A model generated the notes under the pieces. The model did no database searches. It was not told the DNA's origin and was given only the letters and a program-made list of their open reading frames with translations. The translations under genes and the position numbers were made by a program. DNA of 64,000 nt from Candidatus Latescibacterota bacterium (lineage in GTDB: Bacteria > Latescibacterota > UBA2968 > UBA8231), in NCBI GenBank assembly GCA_022827835.1, contig JAJEIO010000056.1:62001-126000 (forward strand), read 5' to 3'. Of the stretch, positions 25,978-33,747 are shown one piece after another. Numbering within the stretch: position 1 is the first letter of the stretch; every line of letters starts with the position of its first letter.

Positions 25978-27636
25978 TCAGCGGCGCAGGAGACTGTCGG
26001 GCACGGCTTCGCGCAGGCGCGCTTCGTCGATCTTGATCTGGGCGGCGTACTTTTCGCGCAATTCCTCCAACAAGGCTTGCAGATGCCAGTGCTCTCGCTC
26101 GCGGCGCAGCAGGGCAGCGGCCCGCCGCCGAACCTGTTCGTAGGGTTCAATAGAGGCCTCCTCATGGTTGAGGACGCGAAAGAGGGAAAAGCCTCCCTCG
26201 ACGGCCACGGGTCCGATGAGTTCGCCCTCGGGTGCATCCTCAAGCGCCGCCATCAGCTTGGGATAGATGGCTTTCTCCAGCGGGTGGAAGTGGAATCGAT
26301 TGGCCTTCTCAATAGCGTCCGAGCGCAGGCTTTCGCCCGCTAGGTCGGCAAAGGGAGTACCACCTTCTAACAGCGCTCTCTTTTCTTTGGCTTTGTCGGC
26401 ACTGGGCAGGAGTAGTTCCTCAACCCATACCGCAGGCTCGTGGCTAAATATGTCGGGGTGGCTGTCGTAGTAGCGGCGCACGTCCTCCTCGGATATGTCT
26501 AGGTCTTGGGTCGTAGCCTCTTTGAGACCATCGAGTAAGGCTTCTTCTTCTTTTATTTTTTTTAGCCGCTGGATTGAGGGTTTTTGGTAGTAATCCGCCC
26601 GCCGTGCTGCTTCTTTGATGAGGAAGGGATTCAGGACGATGCGCTTGAGCGTGGAGGCTGCTTGCGCGCTGTCGGCAAATCCAGAGCCGATGTTTTGTTC
26701 CTGCAGAACTTTCACCGCTGCTGCCACGGTGATCTCGCCCTCGTCAAAAGTATATAGGGGAAGCGATGCCGCGGTCAGTGGGGAGAGATCCTGCCGCTGG
26801 TAGGCGCTTACTAGCGGCTGGAGGGCCTCTTCGCGCAGCCGCACCTCAAATGCGTTATGAAGCAGTTCGAGGTGTTCCCTTGTAGCTTGGGCAGATCGCT
26901 CGGCAAAGAGCTGCCTGCTGATGAAGTCCCGATACTTGTCGTAGGAAGCGGGTCGCTCTTCGGTGAAGCGCACGATGTTCCAGTACTTGCCCGTGTATAC
27001 AGGTTCCGAGATTGCGCCGAGAGGGAGGGTGCGGAAAACCTCTGGTGGGATGTGGACCCGCGGTGCCATATCGCGCCCTATGAAACCCAGTTCGCCGCCT
27101 TGGCGGGCCGAGCGCGCATCTATGGAGTAGGCAGCAGCTACTTCTGCAAAGGGCTGTCCGGCGCGCAATAGGGTCAAAACCGAATCAGCCTCAGCTTGGC
27201 TCTCCACCAGTATGCCGCTGACTTTGCGCTCTAGGCCATAGCCCTCATCGTCGAAATAGGCGCGAATCTCGTCTTCGGGAATTGCGATTGCATCCGTGAT
27301 CTCGCGGGCCCGATAGAGGGCGCTAACTCGGTTGTCGATTGCGTTCTGAACGGTTGAACGCACGGCCTGCGTGGTATCGATCCCGCGGGAACGGGCTTCT
27401 AGCAGCAACAAACGGGCGTCGATCATGGTCTGCAGATAGTGCCGACGGGCTTGGTCGGCGGTCTGTGCAGGAGGTCTGCGCCTCGACCATTCGGTGGCAA
27501 AACTCTTCAGCGCAGCGGCGGTGATTTGGTGTGGTCCTACTTCTGCTACGGGCCGTTCCGACAAGAGGTCGCAGCCGTTTGCGATGCCCAAGCAGGTGAC
27601 CCACAGGCAGCGCACAAATCGTTGGAGGAGCATCAT
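25978..27636 (-). CDS. PpiC/SurA-like peptidyl-prolyl isomerase lipoprotein
   Basis: A 552-residue exported foldase. The signal ends in IANGC (Cys22), a loose lipobox. Residues about 35-140 are a SurA-N-like helical region; about 150-265 is a parvulin domain (EVAAAYSIDARSARQGGELGFIGRD, then GAISEPVYTGKYWNIVRFTEE). A second half with VRRYYDSHPDIF and FADLAGESLRSDA looks like a further, degenerate parvulin repeat. It likely helps outer-membrane protein folding. The ATG pair at 27631-27636 (complement) lacks a ribosome site; the frame stays open further upstream but overlaps the MetF gene out of frame and is rejected. It lies 46 bases after metF on the same strand, so read-through from that operon is possible. 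Confidence 0.82.
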   Translation of the reverse strand: MMLLQRFVRCLWVTCLGIANGCDLLSERPVAEVGPHQITAAALKSFATEWSRRRPPAQTADQARRHYLQTMIDARLLLLEARSRGIDTTQAVRSTVQNAIDNRVSALYRAREITDAIAIPEDEIRAYFDDEGYGLERKVSGILVESQAEADSVLTLLRAGQPFAEVAAAYSIDARSARQGGELGFIGRDMAPRVHIPPEVFRTLPLGAISEPVYTGKYWNIVRFTEERPASYDKYRDFISRQLFAERSAQATREHLELLHNAFEVRLREEALQPLVSAYQRQDLSPLTAASLPLYTFDEGEITVAAAVKVLQEQNIGSGFADSAQAASTLKRIVLNPFLIKEAARRADYYQKPSIQRLKKIKEEEALLDGLKEATTQDLDISEEDVRRYYDSHPDIFSHEPAVWVEELLLPSADKAKEKRALLEGGTPFADLAGESLRSDAIEKANRFHFHPLEKAIYPKLMAALEDAPEGELIGPVAVEGGFSLFRVLNHEEASIEPYEQVRRRAAALLRREREHWHLQALLEELREKYAAQIKIDEARLREAVPDSLLRR

Positions 27637-27682
27637 CGAACGGGTTTTCGCGAGATGTGGCGGGGTAGTCGATAACTTGGTT

Positions 27683-29293
27683 TTACTGCGAATCTTTCTT
27701 CTTGCTGCGGTGATCTTTTTGCAAAAAGGCGTTGGTCCAAGCGCTAGTGCCCTGTAAGGCCGCATCCTTGATAACGGCTGCGTTGTCGAGCATTTGCTCC
27801 TCTTCGCCATAGGCTTTGAGGCGGTCGTACGCACGCGCCCAAATGCAGTCCTTGTCGCCGACTTCGCACTTGCCTTGGCGCGTGCCACCGCAGGGGCCGT
27901 TGCGTTGGTTTTTGACGCACTGCGATTCCGGGCACAAGTAGGCGATGTCCGGCAGCGAGCAATCGCCGCAATCGCGGCAGTCAAAAGCGGCGATTTTGAG
28001 CGCGTGTTCGGCCGCGTGGAAGAGCTTGGCGGCCTTGGGGTGCTCGGTTAGAGCGCGGGCGAGATGAGCACCGGTGCGAAAGCCCGTGCTCTCAGGCGCA
28101 AAAACTTGATCGTGGATGCGGCGGTTTACCTTGTAGCTCAGCGGCAGGCGACCGCGCGCTTGGCGGAGGGCGGCTTGCTCTTTGGAGGCGAGGTACGCGC
28201 GGTTGATAGTAGTAGAGCTGAGACCGGTGTCGTCTTGGGGTTCAAAAAAGTAGAATTCGTCGGCAAAGGAGAAGCAGAGTTCTTTGGCAAAATCGCGCCA
28301 ATCGTCTTTCGAGTAGGTCGCGGCGAGAGCGAGGATTTTTTCGTAATCGCCGTATTGCAGGTGCCCGCCGAGATAAGCTCCTCGGTAGCCGAGGCCCTTG
28401 GCGATGGCGCACTGCTTGGCAGCCAGCTCCAAGAAAAACGCCCGGCCCTTGTCGTTGGCTTGGGCTTGCTTTTCGACGACGGCCATCAGTTCGTCGGTGA
28501 CTTCAACTCCGGGAATGTGACCCTTGTGGAAGAAGCGCGCGGCCGGCCGCGAGAGCACGTACACGTTGGCGATGACTGGGACCTCGAGACCACACAAGGC
28601 CATGTATTTGAGCAACTCGTCCTGCTTGCGCGCGTCGTAGCCGATCTGGCTGATGACGAAAGCTGCGCCGACGTGAATTTTTTTGGCCAGCTTGAAGTAT
28701 TGGGGCATGACCTCGCGCTCGTAGCGCTTGTGATTGTTGACTACGGCCCCTAGATAAAAATCCGTGGCCTCCATGCGCTGAGTCCGCTTGCCCTTTTTCA
28801 TTTTCAAGCCAGCGTTCATGGCGGCGAACATTTCGAGCAGGCCGACTGAGTCGAGATCGAATACTCCACCGGCCGTGCCTTGATAGCCGCTGATGGGGTA
28901 GTCTCCAGACAGGGCGAGGATGTTGTTGAAGCCCTCGCTGGCAAGTTGCCAAGCGCGGCCTTGCAGCGCGTTGCGGTTCCAGTCCTTGCAGGAGAGGTGG
29001 ATGATGACGTCTTGCCCGCGCGAGATCAGGTCTGTGCCGAGGGTGTCCGGGTTGATCATGGCGTTGCCCCCGGGGTTGTCGGTGATGCTCAGAGCGTGGA
29101 ATTGCGGGTGCTCGGCGAGGCGGCGGGCGAGGGCGAGAACCTTGCGGCCGTCGCGCTCGGTGATTAAGCCCCGCGAGGTCACCAACTCGACGATGTGGAC
29201 GAAGGTGTCGGTGGTTTCGAGCAGATGGCGCAGGGGTTTCTTCTGCCAGGCACCCGAGTAGCGGGCAGGTGGATGGAGCGCGGTCAGCGACAT
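27683..29293 (-). CDS. metF: Methylenetetrahydrofolate reductase fused to MetV-like Cys-rich domain
   Basis: A 536-residue protein. Residues about 15-300 are a MetF barrel (ALSITDNPGGNAM, IIHLSCKDWNRNALQ, LSGDYPISGY), which interconverts methylene- and methyl-tetrahydrofolate. The last 120 residues are a zinc or iron-sulfur MTHFR_C/MetV-like module with a dense Cys array: DCRDCGDCSLPDIAYLCPES, then QCVKNQRNGPCGG and KCEVGDKDC. In acetogens MetV is often a separate subunit linking MetF to other electron carriers; here both are one chain. The ATG comes two bases after the RACo stop without its own ribosome site, so translation is coupled. In this operon it likely oxidises methyl-THF formed from a methylated substrate; the reverse is possible. 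Confidence 0.88.
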   Translation of the reverse strand: MSLTALHPPARYSGAWQKKPLRHLLETTDTFVHIVELVTSRGLITERDGRKVLALARRLAEHPQFHALSITDNPGGNAMINPDTLGTDLISRGQDVIIHLSCKDWNRNALQGRAWQLASEGFNNILALSGDYPISGYQGTAGGVFDLDSVGLLEMFAAMNAGLKMKKGKRTQRMEATDFYLGAVVNNHKRYEREVMPQYFKLAKKIHVGAAFVISQIGYDARKQDELLKYMALCGLEVPVIANVYVLSRPAARFFHKGHIPGVEVTDELMAVVEKQAQANDKGRAFFLELAAKQCAIAKGLGYRGAYLGGHLQYGDYEKILALAATYSKDDWRDFAKELCFSFADEFYFFEPQDDTGLSSTTINRAYLASKEQAALRQARGRLPLSYKVNRRIHDQVFAPESTGFRTGAHLARALTEHPKAAKLFHAAEHALKIAAFDCRDCGDCSLPDIAYLCPESQCVKNQRNGPCGGTRQGKCEVGDKDCIWARAYDRLKAYGEEEQMLDNAAVIKDAALQGTSAWTNAFLQKDHRSKKKDSQ

Positions 29294-29295
29294 GG

Positions 29296-31173
29296 CTAAA
29301 GTGCGGCGGGCATGGGTTTGAATTGGCAGCCCTCGACGAAGAGTTCAAAAAAGTCGGGGGTCGTCTCCAGTTCGACGTGCTCAATGCGCTTGGCCAGCGC
29401 TTCGATGCGGGCGCGTTTGCTGGCCGAAAGGAGTACTTCGCGCGCCCCTTGGACGGCGGCATTGCCGACCTTGGCGATGCGCGCTGTGGGCACGGGGGCC
29501 AAAAAGCCGATGTCGATGGCGGCTTGGACATCGACGTAGTTGGCAAAACCGCCGGCGAGGTAGAGTTGTTGCACGTCGCCCGGATTTAAGCCCAAGGTTC
29601 GCAAGACGATATACTGGCCGCAGAAATTGGCGGCTTTGGCTTGGGCGAGGTTAGAAGCATCGAGGCGGGAGAAGGTGATACCGCGCTCGGGGACTAGCTC
29701 AAACTGACGCTTTTTGGCGGTGAAGACGCCCTTGGGCGTCATCAAGTCGTGGCGGCTCAATTCGGCGAGAAGGTCGATTAGCCCAGAGCCGCACAGGCCC
29801 GCTGGCGCGGTGTCGCCGATGGTTTCCCACTGCCAGCGCGCGCCGTCCCAGCGGATGGATTCAATGGCTCCGTCGCAGCCGGGCATCCCATAGGTGATGC
29901 CACCGCCCTCAAAGGCCGGGCCGGCCGGGCAAGAGGCCGCGACGAGACGGCCTTGGTGTGCGACTACTACTTCGGTGTTGGTGCCCACATCGACCAGCAT
30001 CGCGCTCTCGCTGGCAAGGTCCATATCGACGGCGACTAAGTCGGCGGCTACATCTGCGCCGACGTGACTGGCGATTAGTGGCAGCGAATACGCGCGCGCC
30101 TTGGGATTGGCCTTTAGGCCGAGGCGGCGGGTCTTTTCGACTAGGCTGGTCGCGGTGCGTTCGCCGCTTAGGTATTCGTGCTCAATGCACGATTTGTAGG
30201 GCTTTTGGCCGATGCTCTGCACGTCGAGGCGGAAGAGGATATCGCGCATCGTCGAGTTGCCAGCGACCACGATCTCGTAAATCTCCTGCCGTACAAAGCC
30301 GCCGCGCCGACAGAGGTCCGCGATCTCGTGGTTGAGCGCCTTGACCAAGGCTTGGCGCAGTTCGCCGGGGTGTTGCCCGTCGTAGGAAATGCGGTGCATG
30401 ATGTCGCTGCCGCCAAAGCGCTGCGGGTTTTCAAATGCGCTCAAATGCACGCTCTCGCCCGTCTCCAGATCGACTAAGTCGAGGACGATGGTGGTGGTGC
30501 CCAAGTCGATGGCTAGGCCGTAGAGGTGGCCGCGGTATTGGTCGATTTCCTCGTCGCCGTAGTAGATGGTTTGCCCTCGCCGCTGGACTATGGGGTCGAT
30601 CTCGGCGGATCGATCCACGGTCTGGGTCAGTATGCGAGGCGTGCGAAAAAGCGGTGCAAACTCGATATCGACGTCGGCGTCCTCGACTTTGGCCTGACAG
30701 GCGAGCCGGAATTCACCGCCAAGGAAGTCCTCGGCCGGCGTTGGTGCGTTGAGGGCTTGCGCGCCGCTTGTGACTTCGACGATGCACTCGTGGCAATGGC
30801 CTGTGCGCCCGCAGGAGGTGGGTACGCGAGCGCCGAGCTGATCCGCGTAGTCGAAGAGGGTGCCGCCAGTCGATAGCGGGTAGGAGGTGCCGTCGCAGCG
30901 GATTTGCCCGCGGCCGGGTGTGGACGGGCGTTGCTCCGTCTCCCAAGCCGAGCGGTAGTCGAGCTGGTCGTCGCTGCCGCACTGGAGTAGCTCACCCGGC
31001 TCTTTTGGCTTGCGCTGGTTGCGGCAGCCGAAGTGGGCGGTGCATTGGTCGAAGCGGTTCTTGTACGGGCAGCGGAAGGTCGCCTGCACATCGGCGTGGG
31101 TAGCGATGCTCGCGAGGATGCCCGACAGGCGGTCGAGGCTCTTTTGATATTCTTGGGGGTCGATTTGGGTCAT
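29296..31173 (-). CDS. RACo-like reductive activator of corrinoid protein
   Basis: A 625-residue protein that should re-reduce inactive cob(II)alamin on a corrinoid partner using ATP. Residues about 85-190 are a [2Fe-2S] ferredoxin domain with Cys121-X5-Cys127-X2-Cys130 (SCGRTGHCHEC) and a later Cys in FRLACQAK. From about 225 it is an ASKHA ATPase (DUF4445): YGLAIDLGTTTIVLDLVD, VAGNSTM, LVDVGTNTEVVV, AGGFANYVDV. Ahead of the ferredoxin is an extra Cys cluster: Cys35, Cys44, Cys50 and Cys65. I use the ATG at 31173, 13 bases after the corrinoid-protein stop; a TTG at 31200 would overlap it. Its place next to the corrinoid gene supports the role. Confidence 0.88.
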   Translation of the reverse strand: MTQIDPQEYQKSLDRLSGILASIATHADVQATFRCPYKNRFDQCTAHFGCRNQRKPKEPGELLQCGSDDQLDYRSAWETEQRPSTPGRGQIRCDGTSYPLSTGGTLFDYADQLGARVPTSCGRTGHCHECIVEVTSGAQALNAPTPAEDFLGGEFRLACQAKVEDADVDIEFAPLFRTPRILTQTVDRSAEIDPIVQRRGQTIYYGDEEIDQYRGHLYGLAIDLGTTTIVLDLVDLETGESVHLSAFENPQRFGGSDIMHRISYDGQHPGELRQALVKALNHEIADLCRRGGFVRQEIYEIVVAGNSTMRDILFRLDVQSIGQKPYKSCIEHEYLSGERTATSLVEKTRRLGLKANPKARAYSLPLIASHVGADVAADLVAVDMDLASESAMLVDVGTNTEVVVAHQGRLVAASCPAGPAFEGGGITYGMPGCDGAIESIRWDGARWQWETIGDTAPAGLCGSGLIDLLAELSRHDLMTPKGVFTAKKRQFELVPERGITFSRLDASNLAQAKAANFCGQYIVLRTLGLNPGDVQQLYLAGGFANYVDVQAAIDIGFLAPVPTARIAKVGNAAVQGAREVLLSASKRARIEALAKRIEHVELETTPDFFELFVEGCQFKPMPAAL

Positions 31174-31186
31174 GGTGTCGGGCGTG

Positions 31187-31942
31187 CTACTCGTCCTCAA
31201 TTTCGTTCAGCAAGTCCTTGGCCAAGGCCACGCAGGCGAGGGCGTCTTTCCCATACCCGTCGGCACCCATATCGTCGGCAAATTCTTGGGTCACGGGCGC
31301 GCCACCGACCATGATTTTGACGTCGTCGCGCAAGTCGGCGTCGATGAAAGCCTCGATAGTCTTGCCCATGTTAGGCATGGTGGTGGTCAACAGGGCCGAC
31401 ATGCCCAAGAGCGGGGCTTCGTGCTCTTCGACGGCGTCGATGAACTCGTCTTCGGAGGTATCTACGCCTAGGTCGTGGACGACGAAGCCGGCCCCGCGCA
31501 GCATCATAATGCACAAGTTTTTGCCGATGTCGTGGAGGTCGCCCTTGACCGTGCCCATTATCACAATGCCGATGGGCTCGACGCCCGAGGCCGAGAGAAT
31601 AGGTTCGATGTGGGTCATGCCGGCCTTCATGGCGCGGGCACAAGCTAGCACTTCGGGGACGAAGATGAAGTTTTCGCGGAATTTGATGCCGACGATGGCC
31701 ATGCCGGCAATCAGTCCGTCGTCCATGACTTCGAGGGCTTCCACGCCCCCAGCGATGGCTTGGCCGGTCAGTTCGTCCACCGTATGGTGGTCGCCGTCGA
31801 TGAGGGCTGCGGCGATATTCTGCATCTGCTCACTAGCTTGGGCAAAGATGCCGATGATGCGCTCGCGCTCTTCGTCGCGCTCGATAAACTCTTCGATCTC
31901 GTCGCGGATAAATTCGTTGGCGATGTCGGTAATGTCTGCCAT
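31187..31942 (-). CDS. Corrinoid (B12-binding) methyltransferase protein
   Basis: A 251-residue MtaC/MttC/MtbC-like protein that carries the methyl group on cobalt. Residues about 30-115 are the helical cap domain (LTGQAIAGGVEALEVMDDGL, FVPEVLACARAMKAG). The B12 domain follows with the cobalt-binding signature Asp135-Leu-His137-Asp-Ile-Gly140 in GTVKGDLHDIGKNL, then MSALLTTTMPNM and VGGAPV. An acidic helix of about 30 residues precedes the cap (EEFIERDEERER), longer than in most relatives. It sits between the MtaA-like methyltransferase and RACo genes, an arrangement typical of three-component methyl transfer. The ribosome site is weak (AGAGAT). Confidence 0.93.
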   Translation of the reverse strand: MADITDIANEFIRDEIEEFIERDEERERIIGIFAQASEQMQNIAAALIDGDHHTVDELTGQAIAGGVEALEVMDDGLIAGMAIVGIKFRENFIFVPEVLACARAMKAGMTHIEPILSASGVEPIGIVIMGTVKGDLHDIGKNLCIMMLRGAGFVVHDLGVDTSEDEFIDAVEEHEAPLLGMSALLTTTMPNMGKTIEAFIDADLRDDVKIMVGGAPVTQEFADDMGADGYGKDALACVALAKDLLNEIEDE

Positions 31943-31957
31943 TTATGATCTCTTTTT

Positions 31958-32992
31958 TTAGTTACGCGCTTGGTCGCGGTGCCACTCTTGTACCGTGCGG
32001 GGAATGGCCTTGAGGTTTTCGATGGAGGTCTGCAAGGGGATGGCGCACTCTGGGCCGATGAGCTGGACGCCGGCTTCAAGGTTGCGCACGACTTCGGCGC
32101 TGACGACTTCTGGTCCTTTAGAAAAAAGGGTTTCGGGGTTGTTGATGTTGCCTACTAACGAGATGCGGTCGCGCACGATTTGGGTGGATTCTTCGGGCGT
32201 GTTCTTGGAATCGAAGTGGAAGGCCGCCATGCCGGTTTGGGCGATGTACTCCATGCGGTCAACCGTGCGGCCGCAGATGTGGAGGATGATGGGCACCGAA
32301 AGCCGCTCGGCAAATTCGATGTGCAGGTCGCGCAGGTAGCGCTCGTAGTACTCGCCGCTGACGAGGTCGCCGGTGGCGTGGTCGGGCAGGGTCAGGGCGT
32401 CGGCACCGGCTTCGATCTGCGCTTGGCCGAATTCAATGGTGATCTCCTTCATGCGGTCGAGGCAGAGCTTGGTCTTACCGGGGTCGTCGAGCGACAGCAG
32501 CAGAAAAGGCTCGACCCCGAAGCAGTGGTAGCCCAACGACCAAGGTCCCATGGTCTTGCCGACGATGGCGACTTCGTCGCCGTATTCCTTGCGCAGAATT
32601 TTGATCGCCTCGGTGACGCAGGCCGTGTCGGGGTGGGTGCAGAGGTCGGCGGGGACTTTGATGTCGTCTGGCTCGTGCCAGATTGGTTCGCTCATGCGGA
32701 CGGTGGGCCAGTTGTCTTTTTGCTCCCACTGGATTTTGCACCCGAGGGCCGAGGACTCTTGGATGATGGTGAAGACCGGCATGATGGTGTCAAAGCCCAG
32801 TTCGGTGTAGCCAGTGGCAGCTAGCCGCGCCATGAGTTCAGGCTCGCGGTTGGCCGCGGGGAAGGGGGCATCGACGAGGTCCATCAATTCGACGGTGGCC
32901 ACTGAGGTCGGGTTGCAGAGCGGGGTGCGGTCCACAGGCTGGCGGGCGAGGGCGGCGAGGACGCGCTCGCGGCTGGTCATCGAAGAAGGCAT
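31958..32992 (-). CDS. MtaA/CmuA-type methyltransferase (uroporphyrinogen decarboxylase fold)
   Basis: A 344-residue UroD-fold protein. The zinc site of the MtaA/MtbA branch is intact: His238-x-Cys240 in ILHICGRT and Cys316 in GPECAIPLQT. True HemE decarboxylases lack this site, so it is a methyltransferase. Relatives move methyl groups between corrinoid and thiol (MtaA, MtbA) or from chloromethane to corrinoid (CmuA). With no coenzyme M expected here, it may act on the methylated substrate itself or on an alternative acceptor. A strong AAAGGAG lies six bases before the ATG. It is second in the operon, directly before the corrinoid protein gene with 15 bases between. Confidence 0.88.
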   Translation of the reverse strand: MPSSMTSRERVLAALARQPVDRTPLCNPTSVATVELMDLVDAPFPAANREPELMARLAATGYTELGFDTIMPVFTIIQESSALGCKIQWEQKDNWPTVRMSEPIWHEPDDIKVPADLCTHPDTACVTEAIKILRKEYGDEVAIVGKTMGPWSLGYHCFGVEPFLLLSLDDPGKTKLCLDRMKEITIEFGQAQIEAGADALTLPDHATGDLVSGEYYERYLRDLHIEFAERLSVPIILHICGRTVDRMEYIAQTGMAAFHFDSKNTPEESTQIVRDRISLVGNINNPETLFSKGPEVVSAEVVRNLEAGVQLIGPECAIPLQTSIENLKAIPRTVQEWHRDQARN

Positions 32993-33003
32993 GATAGACT
33001 CCT

Positions 33004-33633
33004 TTATTCCTGGGCGCTGGGGGCTGAGAGCACGCCGCGGCTGGCCATGGCTTCGGCCTCGCGCACGGCAGCGCGCACGTTGGGGGCGCGGATGAGCAAC
33101 AGGCCGATTAGGGCGTCGTGGGAGTGGCCACAGCCGAAGCGGACTTGGTTGGGTTGATCGGCGACTTCTTCCATCTCACCGAGGCGGATTAGGCCGCGGG
33201 CGATAGTGGTGACGCGGCGTTCCACACCGGGGACCTGTTCGGTGGCGCGGGCTTCGTACAGGCCCTGCCCGAGGCTGGCGACGGCGATAGTGGCGTTGGC
33301 CTTTTTGTCGAAGATGTGCAGCGGGCGCGGCTCTATGGGCTGATCCGGTGGCAGCTTGCAAGCCTCTAGGAAGAGCCGCTTGACCGCGAGCAGATGGGCG
33401 TGGCCGCAGGAGAAGCGGAGCAGGCCGTCGCTGGTTTGCTCCATGCCGCCGAGCACCTGCATGGCACGAGCGACTCCGGCGATGCGCCCGGCGGCTCCGG
33501 GGAGATGGCTGTAGGTGTGGACTTGATAGCAGGGAGGGCCGTCCGGGCAATAGAGCGCAATGGAAATGTCGTCGAAGTGGGGATCCATGGAGATCAATTC
33601 GACGCGCGAGCCAAGATCTAAAGTTTGTGCCAT
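33004..33633 (-). CDS. Unrecognised protein with two CGHxH repeats
   Basis: A 209-residue soluble protein that I cannot place in a family. It consists of two similar halves: each has (Q/E)xxPG...R, an AR....LG.ME segment and then RFxCGHxH. The metal-like motifs are Cys76-Gly-His78-Ala-His80 and Cys168-Gly-His170-Ser-His172, 92 residues apart. No signal peptide or membrane segment is visible. I chose the second ATG (33633), eight bases after AGAGG; the first ATG (33639) is too close to that site. It is the first gene of the corrinoid operon, directly downstream of the regulated promoter and 11 bases before the MtaA-like gene, so a role in substrate methyl transfer, sensing or metal supply is likely but unproven. 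Confidence 0.85.
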   Translation of the reverse strand: MAQTLDLGSRVELISMDPHFDDISIALYCPDGPPCYQVHTYSHLPGAAGRIAGVARAMQVLGGMEQTSDGLLRFSCGHAHLLAVKRLFLEACKLPPDQPIEPRPLHIFDKKANATIAVASLGQGLYEARATEQVPGVERRVTTIARGLIRLGEMEEVADQPNQVRFGCGHSHDALIGLLLIRAPNVRAAVREAEAMASRGVLSAPSAQE

Positions 33634-33680
33634 TTGCATTTCCTCTTGACAGCCAAGTGCGGGATTGAGTACTGTTTTAG

Positions 33681-33709
33681 AAAATAGCTAATGGTCTGAC
33701 CATCGGCAA
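33681..33709 (-). promoter_or_regulatory. Promoter of the corrinoid operon
   Basis: On the minus strand TTGCCG (complement of 33704-33709) and TATTTT (complement of 33681-33686) are spaced by 17 bases. That spacer ends exactly with the palindromic operator. Transcription would start about 40 bases before the ATG at 33633. Confidence 0.5.
33691..33703. promoter_or_regulatory. Palindromic GntR/FadR-type operator
   Basis: ATGGTC-T-GACCAT is a perfect 6+1+6 palindrome of the TGGTnnnACCA class bound by FadR-subfamily regulators. It fills the spacer between -35 and -10 of the corrinoid operon promoter and faces the regulator gene starting at 33748, so bound regulator should block that promoter. 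An 8-base inverted repeat, GCCAAGTG (33652-33659) and CACTTGGC (33733-33740), flanks the whole region. Confidence 0.7.
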
Positions 33710-33747
33710 ATTTTATTTTCTTCCGCATTTGACACTTGGCACTTTCT

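Noticed and set aside
27637-27984. Upstream extension of the PpiC frame
   Set aside because: It overlaps the end of metF out of frame, is low-complexity Arg/Ser/Thr sequence and would hide the signal peptide.
31958-32992. HemE uroporphyrinogen decarboxylase of heme synthesis
   Set aside because: It has the His-x-Cys...Cys zinc site of MtaA/MtbA and sits beside a corrinoid protein; no heme genes are near.
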